Below, one piece after another: positions 63,978 to 64,000 of a stretch of 64,000 nt of DNA (position 1 is the stretch's first letter; every line of letters starts with the position of its first letter). A program made the position numbers and the translations under genes. Where the stretch lies: NCBI RefSeq assembly GCF_009363695.1, contig NZ_CP045403.1, positions 1,840,001 through 1,904,000 on the forward strand, written 5' to 3'. The notes beneath the pieces are model-generated. The model was not told the DNA's origin and did no database searches. It saw only the letters and a list, made by a program, of their open reading frames with translations. The DNA comes from Bacillus sp. THAF10 (GTDB lineage Bacteria > Bacillota > Bacilli > Bacillales > Bacillaceae_I).

Positions 63978-64000
63978 AAAAGGTTTTGCAACCTTTGTTG

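Overview
The window is about 64 kb of low-GC Firmicute chromosome from an endospore-forming Bacillaceae. Evidence for this is the small acid-soluble spore proteins SspN, SspO, SspP and Tlp, together with SirA, Spo0M, a Spo0E-like phosphatase and a GerP-like protein. The gene order also follows the Bacillus subtilis hflX-ynbB-glnRA ... lexA-yneB-ynzC-tkt-sirA-yneF ... ccdA-yneI-yneJ-yneK ... sspP-sspO-citB-yneN-sspN-tlp-yneP-yneQ-yneR backbone. I cannot assign a species.

Layout. 0-1.3 kb: end of an IS1182-type transposase and a YvgT-like membrane protein. 1.4-6.2 kb: hflX, ynbB, glnR-glnA. 6.2-14.1 kb: an accessory interval with an acetyltransferase, class A beta-lactamase, two paralogous alpha/beta hydrolases, a DUF998 protein, a decayed SRPBCC gene and a phage-type amidase/holin pair. 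14.2-19.2 kb: lexA (SOS operators shared with yneB), ynzC, tkt, sirA, yneF; yneA is absent. 19.3-26 kb: a heterodimeric ABC exporter, a Spo0E-like gene, then ccdA, yneI, yneJ and yneK. 26-46.5 kb: an interval inserted, relative to B. subtilis, between yneK and sspP. It holds a MoxR/DUF58/DUF4129 operon, a proHJA-type proline operon, a GntR/ABC operon and a complete selenocysteine (Sec) system. 46.5-64 kb: spore-protein genes, acnA, thioredoxin-like yneN, yneP/Q/R, a CapA-like protein, an S9 peptidase, an RND exporter, spo0M, and phosphatase, VOC and NUDIX genes.

The most important content is the Sec system at 36.5-46.5 kb: tRNA-Sec(UCA), selB, selD and selA. Two genes carry in-frame UGA codons that standard gene calling truncates or misses. 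One is SelD itself (Sec18). The other is a 79-residue SelW-like Rdx-family protein with a CxxU redox motif and a SECIS-like hairpin directly after the UGA. The system therefore makes Sec, uses it in its own selenophosphate synthetase, and delivers it to a small redox protein beside selA.

The second notable item is a dispersed repeat. Three near-identical 191-bp units lie in exact tandem at 47133-47704, a diverged inverted copy at about 34574-34755, and a decayed copy at about 14071-14192. The better copies look like a miniature transcription unit: promoter, leader, Shine-Dalgarno, a seven-codon reading frame (MWQLFFE or MWQFYFT) and a terminator-like hairpin. I know of no described family matching it.
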